DNA of 64,000 nt from Proales similis (lineage: Eukaryota > Rotifera > Eurotatoria > Ploima > Proalidae): contig JAGVRJ010000003.1 of the NCBI GenBank assembly GCA_019059635.1, positions 1,922,001 through 1,986,000 on the forward strand, given 5' to 3'. Positions 41,808 through 51,839 of the stretch are shown here, piece after piece. The translations under genes and the position numbers were made by a program. Each line of letters opens with the position of its first letter. The stretch's first letter is position 1. Under the pieces are notes generated by a model, which saw only the letters and a list, made by a program, of their open reading frames with translations, did no database searches and was not told the DNA's origin.

Positions 41808-44246
41808 GCGCTAAGTAAAACCATGCATTAAGACTAACTCGCTCGTCCCGTGCGTTAAGTAAAATAACCCAAAGAAACTTCAAATTTGGATTTATCTCAT
41901 TTAAATTATGAATTTAAGTTTATATCATAAATATTGAAGGAAATATTAAATATTGAAATTACAAATTACAAATTTTTACAAAAGGAATTAGCGCCCTTAT
42001 GGCATCTCGAGGTGCACAGAATGCCAGCCTTCTTACATGTGCAATTTTTAGTACAGTCTTTTGTAAAATTGCTCTTTACTACGCCTTGGCCTCCTAAACA
42101 CGACGCCTTTCCAGCTGCTTCACGATGGCAGATCGACTTCGAAAAGTCCACCCATTCTTTTGAATGAATTTTCTGTTTCGAAATGTCGAAGTCTGTGCGC
42201 GGGAAGAAGCCTTGGAGAACGCCATGATGGCAGCCAAGCTGGTACATATCCTCGCGGATATCTAAAACCACGGCTAGTAGGTTGGCAGGTGTAGAAGGCC
42301 TCGGTCAACCTTTGGTATTGACACCAAAACGTAGTCATCAATGGCAGCCATCGACAGAACTTGTTCAGCCCTCCGTACCATTCGCGCAGCATGTCGCTCC
42401 ATGTTCACTCGACAATCTAGCCGTGTTAATTGGCGGTGGCGGTTCTTGAAGAGGCATGATTGTGTGAGCGTCGACATTTTCCGAACAGGCTTCATCCCAT
42501 ATGAGGCGTTTTCTCGGTCGTTTTGGCTCTACAGCGGTCTCCGAGTCATCCGATCTGGTCCGAGGTTCCTTCGGTGACTTTCTCGTCGTTACCAATTAAG
42601 CTGGAGAGGGCTTCCTCGGTGGGTTCGATGAGCTTTTTAATCAGATCTGAAGGCAGAACAGCGCTTACTCCTATCTTAACATCGGAGCCGAATAAAGCCT
42701 TGAAGGGAAACTGATTGATGCCCGAATTATGACTCGCGATTTTAGCCAATTGAGCAAACGGCAGGGCCCGTGTCCAGTCATTGGTGTCATGGTCTTCGCA
42801 ACATCCACCGATTTTCTCCTTGATGTCGCGGTTGGCTCGTTCCACCTTTCCTAAAGACTGTGGGTGCCTTGGCCGACCATGGACAATCTTCAAATCTGGC
42901 AATATCTCTTTTAGGTCCTCGACAATATAAGCTACCAACTCCCGAGCGTTGTCCGATTGCAGTATGCAAGGTGCCCCTAATCGACGAAGATCCGGAACAG
43001 GTTGGTGGCCACCTCTTTAGCAGATTTCGATCTCATCGGTCGCAATATAGAATACTTGGTGAGATGGTCTTGGTAGTGAAGGATCCACTTGTTACCGTTG
43101 ACTGCTTTGGATTGCATGTCAATCAGATCTACCTGACCTCTGCTCAGGTAATCGGAGTTCAGTATCGGTTTGTTGACAAAACCGACACGGTTCTGCTTTT
43201 TTGATTTCTCCAAGCAGCGTACACAATGGTTCTTCACTACCTTAATGAGCTCGCGAGGGACATTGGCGAATTTGCGAGACACTTCCTTATCGGTGTTGTT
43301 TATTCCACCATGACCAATTCGCCTCATAAATAATGTCGAATAGCTGCTGATCGTAGGCCATGATTTTCACATGAGACATCCGTGCTGTTCGCTCCGAATT
43401 GTTGTCAAGTAAAAGAATAACACATTGCTTGTCATCATCTTGATTTGCTTCCGAGTCCTCTAAAATTTCTTTTATCATATACTTCCGGTCCCTGGCGTGG
43501 AAGAACTTATATTGGCGCAGCAAGGCGTATTCTTCGGGCGTTTTTGGACCGATATTTGTTCTGGCATTGAGTATCTTTTCGATGGTTGCATGATACTCAT
43601 CGAGAGTAAAAAAATTTCTTCGCGGCTTCTTGTATTCGACCACAAACTTGTCGAAATGCATGCGCATGTTGGCCTTGTTCTCGGCTCATTTTAGTAATAA
43701 TATTTAGTGTAACCGACTCAACGTTGCATTCGCAACTTTGAGTTGGTTCCGCCCTCCCGTCCCCCTGTCGTATATAATCCGCTGCTAAGCAAGGAGCGAG
43801 TGTCAAAGAAGTTTTTAAAAAATAAAACAACAAGCTTATCCACCACGTTTATTGGGGATAAGCTAATAACAGTTTGGACAAGCAGGCAATCTGTTATATT
43901 AGTTTTTTGAATTGAATTGTATTGAATATTTGAATTGAATTAAATAGTATTAAAATGACTTGAATTGACTAAGAAAAGGGCGATTTAAACTGAATTGATC
44001 AAGAAGAATCACAGTTTAACGACTTTATATAAGTTTCAATTTGTTTCAAGAAAACTGAAACAAATCCCGCCAACCAATTAAAAAGTTTGTTTAATTTTTA
44101 TTTGTTTTATTTAGTGCACGCTCAGACCGTGCCAAAGTTGACATTTATTATTCATGATGTTTTGACTAGCGCACAAAATCCCATGCGTTAGCCCTAATGC
44201 ACGATAAATTCGTGCGTTAGTCTTAAAGCACGGTTTTACTTAGCGC
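41808..44246 (-). mobile_element. Ginger/KRBA2-like integrase DNA transposon with terminal inverted repeats
   Basis: The inverted ends share GCGCTAAGTAAAACC followed by TGC, TTAAGACTAAC with two mismatches over about 32 bp (41808-41839 and 44215-44246). Inside lies one degenerate integrase-type gene on the minus strand. A retrovirus-like integrase bounded by inverted repeats and without reverse transcriptase is the layout of Ginger elements. Exact outer ends and target duplication are not clear. Confidence 0.65.
41966..43690 (-). pseudogene. Ginger/KRBA2-like integrase gene, frameshifted
   Basis: Successive minus-strand frames read on: 43690-43287, 43327-42977, 42969-42546, 42495-42274 and 42271-41966. 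They give an N-terminal helical region, the zinc-binding HHCC part (HGGINNT, then CVRC), the integrase core (GRPRHPQSLGKVERANRDIK and FKALFGSDVK), a conserved PKVDRG block and a Cys-rich end CTCKKAGILCTSRCH. This series matches the integrase-like proteins KRBA2 and SCAND3 and their Ginger relatives. At least three frame changes make it a pseudogene. Confidence 0.72.
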
Positions 44247-44259
44247 TTGTTTGTTGCAT

Positions 44260-45042
44260 TTCAAACATCTGACGGATGCTTTGTCTCGTCTACCCGGATT
44301 TTTGGCCATTAAGTTTCTCTTTTCGTTTTGTGACTCAGCTTTTGGAGCTCTTCGGTTCTCAACAGCTCTATGACTTCAGTAAACGTACTAAGTTCTTGAC
44401 CATCATTAAGTTGCAGAATGTCCGAAATGACGCGTATCTCTCTGAAAGTTACGCAGTGATTTGAATGAGCTGTGACTCGTTTGTGTCTTCGCCAGCTGCG
44501 ATTAATTCGGCATTTTTCGATAGTATTCGCAAAGCTAGAGTGAGCTTGGATACGCTCTCCTTTAGCTGAATAGATTGTAGTTCATTTCTTAGTATATTCC
44601 TGAAAGCTGCATTATTTTGCTCGTAAAAATCACATACCCCATTCCATAGATATCGTGGATTCTGGGAGAACACAAGACTTACCCTTCAGTCAGTGTGGCT
44701 TTAATCAGAGCCGAAAGTACCGTGTGGTGATTTGATCGTTTTCGAGAAAATATCCGTCTCAATAAATTTCCACAGATACTTGATTTTAAGTTCAATCGTT
44801 GAGGCCTTCTTCCATAAGTCGAAATCAATGGAAGTAATTAAAGGCAAGACGGGTATTAAATAAGATTTATCCATTGAACGTGCTGATAACGTATTGAAAC
44901 GTGCTTGGTTTACCACCAAAAATAATAGAGCTGGAAAGTCTTTTAGCTTCGAATGTGTTTTATTTCTTTTAGTTAAATGTGTTTTATATAATGCATGTAT
45001 GTTAAAAAAATAAATGTTGTCAAACATGTGTCTTTCTCAACA
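44260..45042 (-). pseudogene. Second Copia fragment: gag piece plus 5' LTR
   Basis: The left part resembles the gag of the main Copia element (compare 35100-35757). Bases 44893-45042 resemble its LTR, ending in TTTCTCAACA with the TCGAATGTGTTTTATTTC core. Divergence is larger than between the two LTRs of the main copy, so this is an older or separate copy. Pol is absent. Confidence 0.75.
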
Positions 45043-45212
45043 GTAAGGTTTCAGCCCTGTTATGAATGACGTGGTTATCTATTCCTCAGATTACTGACCT
45101 TTTAGGTTATGGCAATTCTCATCAATTCTCGGATGAAGCCTTTGAGTGAGCCCTTGTGACTAAGCTGTTCTAGCTTCGCGTTAATGTTTATTGTTTCTTA
45201 TTAAAAGTTTTG
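45043..45212 (-). pseudogene. Gag fragment of the element 2 family
   Basis: These bases align with 61648-61805 of element 2 (gag), including the stretch coding for the EEWITTSFIRKL region. It is an isolated piece with several changes. Confidence 0.75.
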
Positions 45213-45361
45213 CTTAATCATTCTTTCATTAATTTAAGGAATTCGCTTCAAGTGTTAAACGCTGCTTGGGCTTAAGCTTAACTCTCGCTCGCTTAACTTT
45301 TGGCTTAGCTCAGTTCTTTTAAAAACGTTTCCTTTTTATTCAGTTAAGTGTAAAAGTTCTC

Positions 45362-46128
45362 GCGTCTATTAATATATGATCGCTTGCATAATCGCTCGCT
45401 ACTCCTTGCAAGCGGCCCAGCACCAAACCCATAAGAGGTTGGGTGATAAAGTGGTTGGTCCTCCGACCACCGCACTTCATTATCAGATCATGCCCCGTCC
45501 CATGTTGGGCTGCGACGAACCGGCCCTCTTTGGGCCTCCCGTGGCACCAGGTCCTTGGGCATCCTGCTCCGCTTGGTGGCTTTCCCACGCGACTTCGGCG
45601 TTCTTCCCCTTCTCCTGTTCAGAGATGGCCACTCGCTGCCAGGAACGTGCGCGCGCTGCCCGGCGATTCTGGTGGCTCTTCTGCGCTTGCTTGCGTTTCC
45701 TTCGCTCGCCTTCATCCTCTTTTCGGCTCGACTTGACTTCACCGGCCCGCTGTGGGTTGGGCTCTTGGTCGAGTTCAGCGAAACCGACCCATCTTTCCGT
45801 GGGTCTTTTGTGGACCAGCTCCCTGTACGGCTCCTCGTGCTTAACGTTGGCCGGATTCGCCGTCATTTTTTGGATCCAATCGCCACCTGGACGTTGCCGT
45901 ACTCATGGACCTTTGTTAACACGAACGGTCCTCTCCACTGCTCGGCTCATAGCTTGCTCCACAGGCCCACTCTAGTTGCGTGGACCTTGATTCTTACCGT
46001 GTGGCTTACCATGAACCTCCTTGGTTTCGCTTGCTCGCTTTTTTCCCTCCTTTTCTGGTTCGCGAGGGCTTTCTTCTCTCTGGCTCTTCTCCATATTCCG
46101 CGGAAGTCTCGAACCTCTTTGTGCTTTA
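45362..46128 (-). pseudogene. GC-rich older retroelement: integrase C-terminus and basic tail
   Basis: The base composition jumps to clearly GC-rich, unlike everything around. On the minus strand, after a frame change, it reads EQWRGPFVLTKVHEYGNVQV, like the SH3-type C-terminus of Ty3/retroviral integrases, followed by a very basic tail. Sequence right of element 3 (51616-51780) supplies the preceding integrase part in the same strand and frame, so element 3 split this gene. The open plus-strand frames here are shadows. Confidence 0.65.
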
Positions 46129-46470
46129 TGTGAGCCGAGAGAAAGTCGGTGGAGGTTTTTTTTTAGGTTTAATGAAGATTTAACTAAGAATTATAGAACT
46201 CGCGCTCTTCGCCGTAGCGAAGCTCTATATATAATGTTCCATCAAATAAATTTAAAACATTAACAATGATTTCAATTATAGAATATAATGAATCGCAACA
46301 ATGGTAAGAGTGGGGAATCGGACTTACCGAGCAACATTAACCGAGCGCTGTGGCGAGGCCCAATGTCGACTCTTTCTGGAATATATTAAATGATCGAGGT
46401 TGAACAATAATAATGTGCGGATGGTGGGGGAATTATGAAATAACGAGAACGACTCAACTGTGCAAGTCTC
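46129..46470 (-). repeat. Element 3 3' LTR
   Basis: It aligns with the element 2 LTR and with 49659-51615. The right end is damaged: a short deletion removes the terminal TTGCTCCGTGACA. Confidence 0.85.
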
Positions 46471-46479
46471 GTCCTCCGA

Positions 46480-46885
46480 CAGAGGATCGTCTACGGTCCA
46501 TTCTTTCCCCGTTCTGGGTGACCTCTCCGTCCTCCGTGACCTTTATTTTGGCCACCGTCTAGTCCATCCCTCCCTTTTGGACCTGGTGTAAAAGGGAATA
46601 CTTTTGCTCTGTATTTTCAATAAATTGAAATTAAAATGGAAATAATTTTAAAACATGAATATTTTTTTATCAGATACTTATTCTTGAGTTAGTTGGTAAT
46701 GAAACCCAAAAATCCGAATCGCGATCGGTCGATCAAAGGCGGAGTTACAGCCAATCAAAGTCGAGTTAGTCTCATTAAGAGGGGGGTTTCTTATATTTAT
46801 ACGACAAAGTGTATTTACCCTTGATCTCGGCTTCGTTGAACAAGATTCCTGCCTCCGGGGGTCTAATTGTTTCTCCGTTGGCTTC
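46480..46885 (-). pseudogene. Remnant of the element 2-type accessory frame
   Basis: The flanks at 46480-46605 and 46812-46885 align with element 2 near 55805-56045. A block of about 200 bp with no match to element 2 interrupts it. It shows that the accessory frame is a family feature and not unique to element 2. Confidence 0.65.
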
Positions 46886-46886
46886 G

Positions 46887-48623
46887 TCTTGCTTATGCTT
46901 ATTTTTCTTCCAACGTTCGAAAGCACTGTTCAATTCTTAACGTTTATGTAATTCATTTCGTCGCATCTCTTTGGTGTGCTTTTCTTAGTTAAAAAATTCC
47001 CGTCTGTAAGCCAGCCTGTTTAGTTGGCCATGCCGCTTTTGAAAGAGACAAATGCTTCTCTTGTGCAGAATGAATTGTTCAGGATCGTCACTTCTTTGAC
47101 GTCCGGGCATTCCGCTTTGAACATCTCTCCTGCTTCAAAGTAGACTACCCAGTCTTTAAGGATGTTTTCTATAAATCCGTTAAAGCTGCTTGAAGTGAGG
47201 CGCAGGACTGTTTATGCTAATCTGCACATTTACTTTGAAAGCACCTCCCATCTCCTTCTGTTTCTTTCCTCCAGGTGGTATGTCGCTACGACTATGCTCA
47301 TTATTTTAAGAGTGTTAACCGAGTCTTGATCTACGTGCGTCTCCATGCTCCTTGCTTCTGACTTGTTTACCACCACGACCCCTTCGATAGAGTTCCATCT
47401 GTCGACGCCGCATGCGTTGATCTTCTGAGTTCTCCAGATGAGGAAGTCCTGGTCAATCCACAGGTCCTTGTATTGCTTCATCCTCCTTTCGGCTATTTTC
47501 GTGAGCTGCAGTTCTTTTTTATTTCCTTTTTCAAACGTACAGCCCTTCTTCTGTCTTGCAGAAGAGTCTATCCGCTTTGCAATATGCGTTTCTTCCGAAA
47601 TGGATCGGTTTTTCTTGTTTTCGCCTTTGACCGACGTCTTCCTAGTTCTTCAGTTGAGTTTTTTGAAGACTTTGGTTGTCCAGAGCTCGAAATCGAGAAT
47701 CAAGCTTGGGTCTTCTTCGTAGCTACAGTACTCCTCGTCGCACTTCATCATCTCTTTTCCGCATCTACCAGTTATTATGAGGGACCAGCAATCCCCCTCT
47801 GTCGGTTTCACCACCACTTCGTTCCTGTGCTTTTCCCACTTGCCGAAGAACGGTTTGTGGTTATGGTGATCTCCGTAATCCTACAAAAGTATACGGTTCC
47901 GCCTACTTCGTACATCCTTCTCTCCAGTAGTGCTACATCCGTTTCGACGCCTCCGTGATCGGCTCCGATCTTCATGCAGTACTCCTCCTGGATGTTTATC
48001 ACCTTATCCGTTATTGTGCAAGCTTTAAACTCTCCTTTTAGTGTTAGTGTTTTTGCCAGTGGTGCGAGTAACCATATTAGCAGTTTTGCTGTGAGCCCTG
48101 TGTGAGTGTTCCCTCCCTTCACTTCTCTCACGAGTTTGATTGGGATTATTTCCTCATTTATCGAGATAAAGTATTCGATCATGTCCTGATTTGTGAAGTC
48201 TTCCTCGTCTACCCATGAGTTATCTTCCTCTGGGTAGCCTTTCCAATTTACGAAGCACTGTGTCTTTCTTTTTCTCATCCTATGCTTGGGAACTTTTTCG
48301 ACTTCCTTGCTGGCTTTAGAAAATCTCAGGCAAACAAGGCATCCATTGATTATCCTCTTGCATTTCATATACATCCCTTTCCACCAATATCTTTCCTTGA
48401 CTTTCTCTTTTGTCTTTTCATGTCCGAAGTGGCCTATTGCGAGGCTCTCCTTTACTATTGTTGCTCTGTCTCCGATCTTCGGCACTATTTGCTTGTATTC
48501 TGGTTCCTCCTGCTTGATCCGGTAAACCTTTCCGTTTTCCCAGGCGTATGATTTTGCCTTTTGGTTTATCCTATTTATTTGATTCCTTTGGAGTCCTGGT
48601 GAGTGGGGTCCTGTCCTCCGCAT
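46887..48623 (-). pseudogene. Element 3 envelope, chromodomain and integrase-finger remnants
   Basis: From right to left: the integrase finger (GHFGHEKTKEKVKERYWWKG, then CLVC) at 48430-48320, a direct jump over the integrase core to a chromodomain (FVNWKGYPEEDNSW) at 48260-48200, and the envelope N-terminus to about 47808. Further envelope pieces in other frames reach 46887. They match element 2 closely and carry stops and frame changes. Confidence 0.85.
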
Positions 48624-48652
48624 GTTATAGAGGTTGTTCTCAACTCAAACGT

Positions 48653-49606
48653 CTAAATGCTTTGTTTCTTCTTGGCTCCGACCTCTAGTTCTTCCGTAAA
48701 GATCACTTCCACCATTGTTCTTCTCACGTAATTGCGTTGTCGGTCTTTTTCCCTGCTCTGTGTACGATCTGCATGTCGTATTGTTCCAGGACCAAGCTCC
48801 ATTGACAGCCTTCCCGTGGGTTCCTTCAAGCCCATGAGCCATTTAAGTGCTGAATGGTCGGTTGCCACAATGAATGTAGTTCCGTAGAGGTAAACTCTGA
48901 AGTGATTTATGCCCGCTATTATAGCTAAGAACTCCTTTTCGGTCATTCCGTAGTTTTTCCTCATGTCCTGGAGAATGAATTTTGCGAATTCGCTCCAGGT
49001 TATCTCTGCCTCGTCTCTCCCGTCGAAGTGCCACACGAAGGCTTTCCTTGCGTCGCCCGAGAGTTGAAGCCTAAACCATTATTTCTTTATTGCCTCCTCA
49101 TTTCTTATCTCCTGCGAGGGTCCTCTTGCAATTTTTAGGATCGCTTCTAGCTTCCTCTTTAGAACAATGAGTTTATCTTCCACGTCCTTTTTAGTTTGGC
49201 TGTGGGCTTGTTCCATTTTCGTGTTTGTTTTTTCAAATCTCTCGTTTATGTTTTCTTGGATTTGTTCAATCCTACGGTGGTTTTCCTCCGTTTTTCTTTC
49301 GAGTTTATTCTCAAGCTGCTCTAGCCCCTCCTTATAAACTTGCATTCTTGTTTCGACTTCTATTTGGAAGTCTTGTTTCGCGAGCTATGACGTACGGCTT
49401 GTTTCACGTATCCTCTCCTCAAGTCCATCGACCATCTCGTTGAGTTCCACTCCTCTAAGTTTATCAAAGCTCTCCGTGAGCTTGGTTTGTTGGGCAACCA
49501 TGTCTTGCTTTTGCCTTTTAATTATTCCATTCAATTTATCCATCCCTTCGATGGCTGTATTGGCCAATTCAGCGCCTTCCATGCTCCTGGTTTGGGCCGA
49601 ACACAT
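48653..49606 (-). pseudogene. Element 3 gag and RNase H remnants
   Basis: The gag N-terminus with its coiled coil reads from 49606 to 49079. It joins after a deletion to SGDARKAFVWHFDGRDEAEI and then directly to RNase H (TEKEFLAIIAGINHFRVYLY, then TDHSALKWLMGL). Protease, reverse transcriptase and the zinc knuckle are missing. Confidence 0.82.
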
Positions 49607-49645
49607 TTTTTACCCTTTTCTCTTGTCGGTTTATCTTTTGTCTAG

Positions 49646-49657
49646 AGCTGCTACCAC
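49646..49657 (-). other. Element 3 primer-binding site
   Basis: The minus strand reads TGGTAGCAGCTC two bases inside the 5' LTR, the same as elements 1 and 2 over the first ten bases. Confidence 0.7.
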
Positions 49658-49707
49658 TTGTGAGCCGAGAGAAAGTCGGTTGAGGATTTTTTTTTAGATT
49701 TATTGTA

Positions 49708-51312
49708 CACTGGCGTGCAAAAATTTTTGAACAGGTGGTCCTTTTTTTGTTTCTGCATTTTGGTTTGAAAATCAGTGATCCGATAATAAAATGATGGCTA
49801 CACTTTAATAGAGTTTTTCCTTGGCTTTCGATCGGTATCTGGGTTTAGTCTGAACGGGGGCTGCTTGGGTATTAATAACGGCTCCAAACAGAAGTGGTCA
49901 GATTTTTGCTCAGCAAAGTTTTTAGGACAATTGAAATTTTCAATCAACTAGCCACTCCTCCAAGTGCTAATAGCTCAGCACTTAAGAAACTCGCTCTCTG
50001 AGCGTTAAGTAAGCGGTTCAAAACCCAAGTTAAACTTGAAAATTTCAGAATGGGTCGAAGCCAGACGATTTCAGTGCAAGAACGCGATCTGATCCTTAAG
50101 CATCACAGCGAAGGGAAAAGTGTGCGGAAAATCGCTGAGATCGTTGGAGTGAGCAAGTCCTCGGTCTCCTACACGGTGCAGCGCTACAAGGAAACCAGCA
50201 CCAACTCCGACCGGCGCAGAACAGGCCGTCCAAGGAAGACCAACCAGGCGCTGGATCGGATTATCGTCAGACAAATGGCGAAAATGAAGATTTCCAGCGC
50301 CCAAAAAGTTGCTGAGCACCTAAAGGAGAGCAAGCTGGCCGATGTTTCACCCGACCTGGTCCGTAGGAGATGCCGAGAGAGTGGGTTAAAGTCCCTGGTG
50401 AGGAAGGCTAAGCCGTTGCTAAGCGAGAAGCACAAGAAAGCTCGCTTAGACTTCGCCAGGAACCACCGCGATCGTCCGATCTCGTTGTGGAACGGGGTCC
50501 TCTGGTCCGACGAGACCAAGATTAACATCGGGGGTAGTGATGGGAAGTCGTACTGCTGGAAGCGACCTGGAACGGCCCTCACCAGCCAGCATGTCAAGCA
50601 GACTGTGAAGCACCCTACTAGTATAATGGTGTGGGGATGCTTCGCGGCCTCCGGTGTCGGTTCAATTCAGGTCATCGAAGGTATTATGGACTCCCATAAG
50701 TACCAGGAGATCTTAAGGACCCACTTAAAAGACTCCGCCACGAGGTTAATCGGGAACGACTTCGTGTTCCAGCAGGATAACGACCCGAAGCACACTTCCA
50801 GAAGCACCAAATCTTGGTTCGAGAGCCAGCGAATCGATGTGCTCCCCTGGCCAAGTCAATCCCCGGACTTAAATCCGATAGAGAACCTCTGGGCGAAACT
50901 CAAGCGAGATTTGACGGAGGAAAACTGTCGGAACAAGCAGGAACTGATAGAAGCCGTTTCAAGGTGCTGGAGCAATATTTCTCCAGACCTGTGTAAGAAA
51001 CTGGTTGAGTCAGTGCCTAGGCGACTCGGTCAAGTGATCGAAAGGAAGGGTCTGTGGGTCGACTATTGAAATAAATAAAAAAAAACTTTTTGTCCTAAAA
51101 CTTTTAATTCGTCAAAAATCGACCTGATTCAGTTTAAGACCACGCTTCACCTGATTCATCCAACTCATACTCAAGTGTCACATACAGATCAAAAGCTTAA
51201 GAAAAACGCTACAAGATGGTGTAGGTTATATATTTATAGAATTCAAAAACTTTTGTGAATAATCAAAAGACAAAAAAAGGACCACCTGTCCAAAAATTTT
51301 TGCACGCCAGTG
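49708..51312 (+). mobile_element. Intact Tc1-family DNA transposon
   Basis: This 1605-bp element is flanked by TA at 49706-49707 and 51313-51314. The terminal inverted repeats begin CACTGGCGTGCAAAAATTTTTG and match over about 43 bp with one difference (A/G at base 23). It interrupts the element 3 LTR and is therefore younger. Confidence 0.97.
50050..51069 (+). CDS. Tc1-family transposase, intact DD34E
   Basis: This is an uninterrupted 339-codon gene for a cut-and-paste transposase that acts on the element's own inverted repeats at TA sites. The start MGRSQTISVQERDLILKHH opens a bipartite paired-type DNA-binding region (helix-turn-helix with SVRKIAEIVGVSKSSVSY) and an AT-hook GRPRKTN. The catalytic triad is intact: D in WSDETKI, D in FQQDNDPKHTS and E in LNPIENLWAKLK. 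The length is normal for Tc1. Codon use is noticeably richer in G and C than the host genes, which fits recent arrival. It may still be active. Confidence 0.95.
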   Translation: MGRSQTISVQERDLILKHHSEGKSVRKIAEIVGVSKSSVSYTVQRYKETSTNSDRRRTGRPRKTNQALDRIIVRQMAKMKISSAQKVAEHLKESKLADVSPDLVRRRCRESGLKSLVRKAKPLLSEKHKKARLDFARNHRDRPISLWNGVLWSDETKINIGGSDGKSYCWKRPGTALTSQHVKQTVKHPTSIMVWGCFAASGVGSIQVIEGIMDSHKYQEILRTHLKDSATRLIGNDFVFQQDNDPKHTSRSTKSWFESQRIDVLPWPSQSPDLNPIENLWAKLKRDLTEENCRNKQELIEAVSRCWSNISPDLCKKLVESVPRRLGQVIERKGLWVDY

Positions 51313-51615
51313 TAGACTTAACTAAGATAGAACTCGCGCTCTTCGCCGAAGCGAAGCTCTATATATAATGTTCCATCAAATAAATTTAAAACATTAACAA
51401 TGATTTCAATTATAGAATATAATGAATCGCAACAATGGTTAGAGTGGGGAATCGGACTTACCGAGCAACATTAGCCGAGCGCTGTTGCGAGGCCCAATGT
51501 CGACTCTTTCTGGAATATATTAAATGATCGAGGGTGGACAATAATTATGTGCGGATGGTGGGGGAATTATGAAATAACGAGAACGACTTAACTGTGTAGG
51601 ACTTGCTCCGTGACA

Positions 51616-51780
51616 TTTAGCTCGAGGTCCAAGTCCGTGGGGAGTGTAACTAGCATTTCGTATAGGACCTCGAAAGGGGAAAACTGCGTCGACCCCTGCC
51701 TGTTGGTGCGCACTGCTGGAACGCACTTGTCTCAGTTGCTTTAGTCCTCTTTCATGTTATTCAATGAAAAACTTCAGAAG
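51616..51780 (-). pseudogene. GC-rich retroelement integrase, part upstream of element 3
   Basis: The minus strand reads VRTNRQGSTQFSPFEVLYEM and TLPTDLDLEL, the part after the integrase catalytic Glu in Ty3/retroviral integrases. The frame runs through the TTTA site into 46128-45362, so these are two halves of one gene separated by element 3. Confidence 0.65.
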
Positions 51781-51839
51781 ACACAACTACGTAAGGAACG
51801 GTTGGTTATATCTTATGAGGCTCCAACGCCAAAACGGTT

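Larger units (their letters stand above)
46129..51615 (-). mobile_element. Element 3: internally deleted relative of element 2
   Basis: It is a minus-strand Gypsy element with LTRs at 46129 to about 46470 and 49659-51615, the latter split by a Tc1 element. The TTTA target duplication lies at 46125-46128 and 51616-51619. The interior keeps pieces of the accessory frame, envelope, chromodomain, integrase finger, RNase H and gag. Reverse transcriptase and most of the integrase core are deleted. It is nested in the GC-rich retroelement. Confidence 0.9.
49659..51615 (-). repeat. Element 3 5' LTR, interrupted by a Tc1 element
   Basis: LTR sequence occupies 49659-49707 and 51313-51615. It starts TGTGAGCCGAG and ends CTCCGTGACA. 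The Tc1 element between these parts duplicated a TA. Confidence 0.9.

Noticed and set aside
45376-46263. Long overlapping plus-strand open frames in the GC-rich island
   Set aside because: They are the antisense shadow of the minus-strand integrase tail, favoured by high GC.
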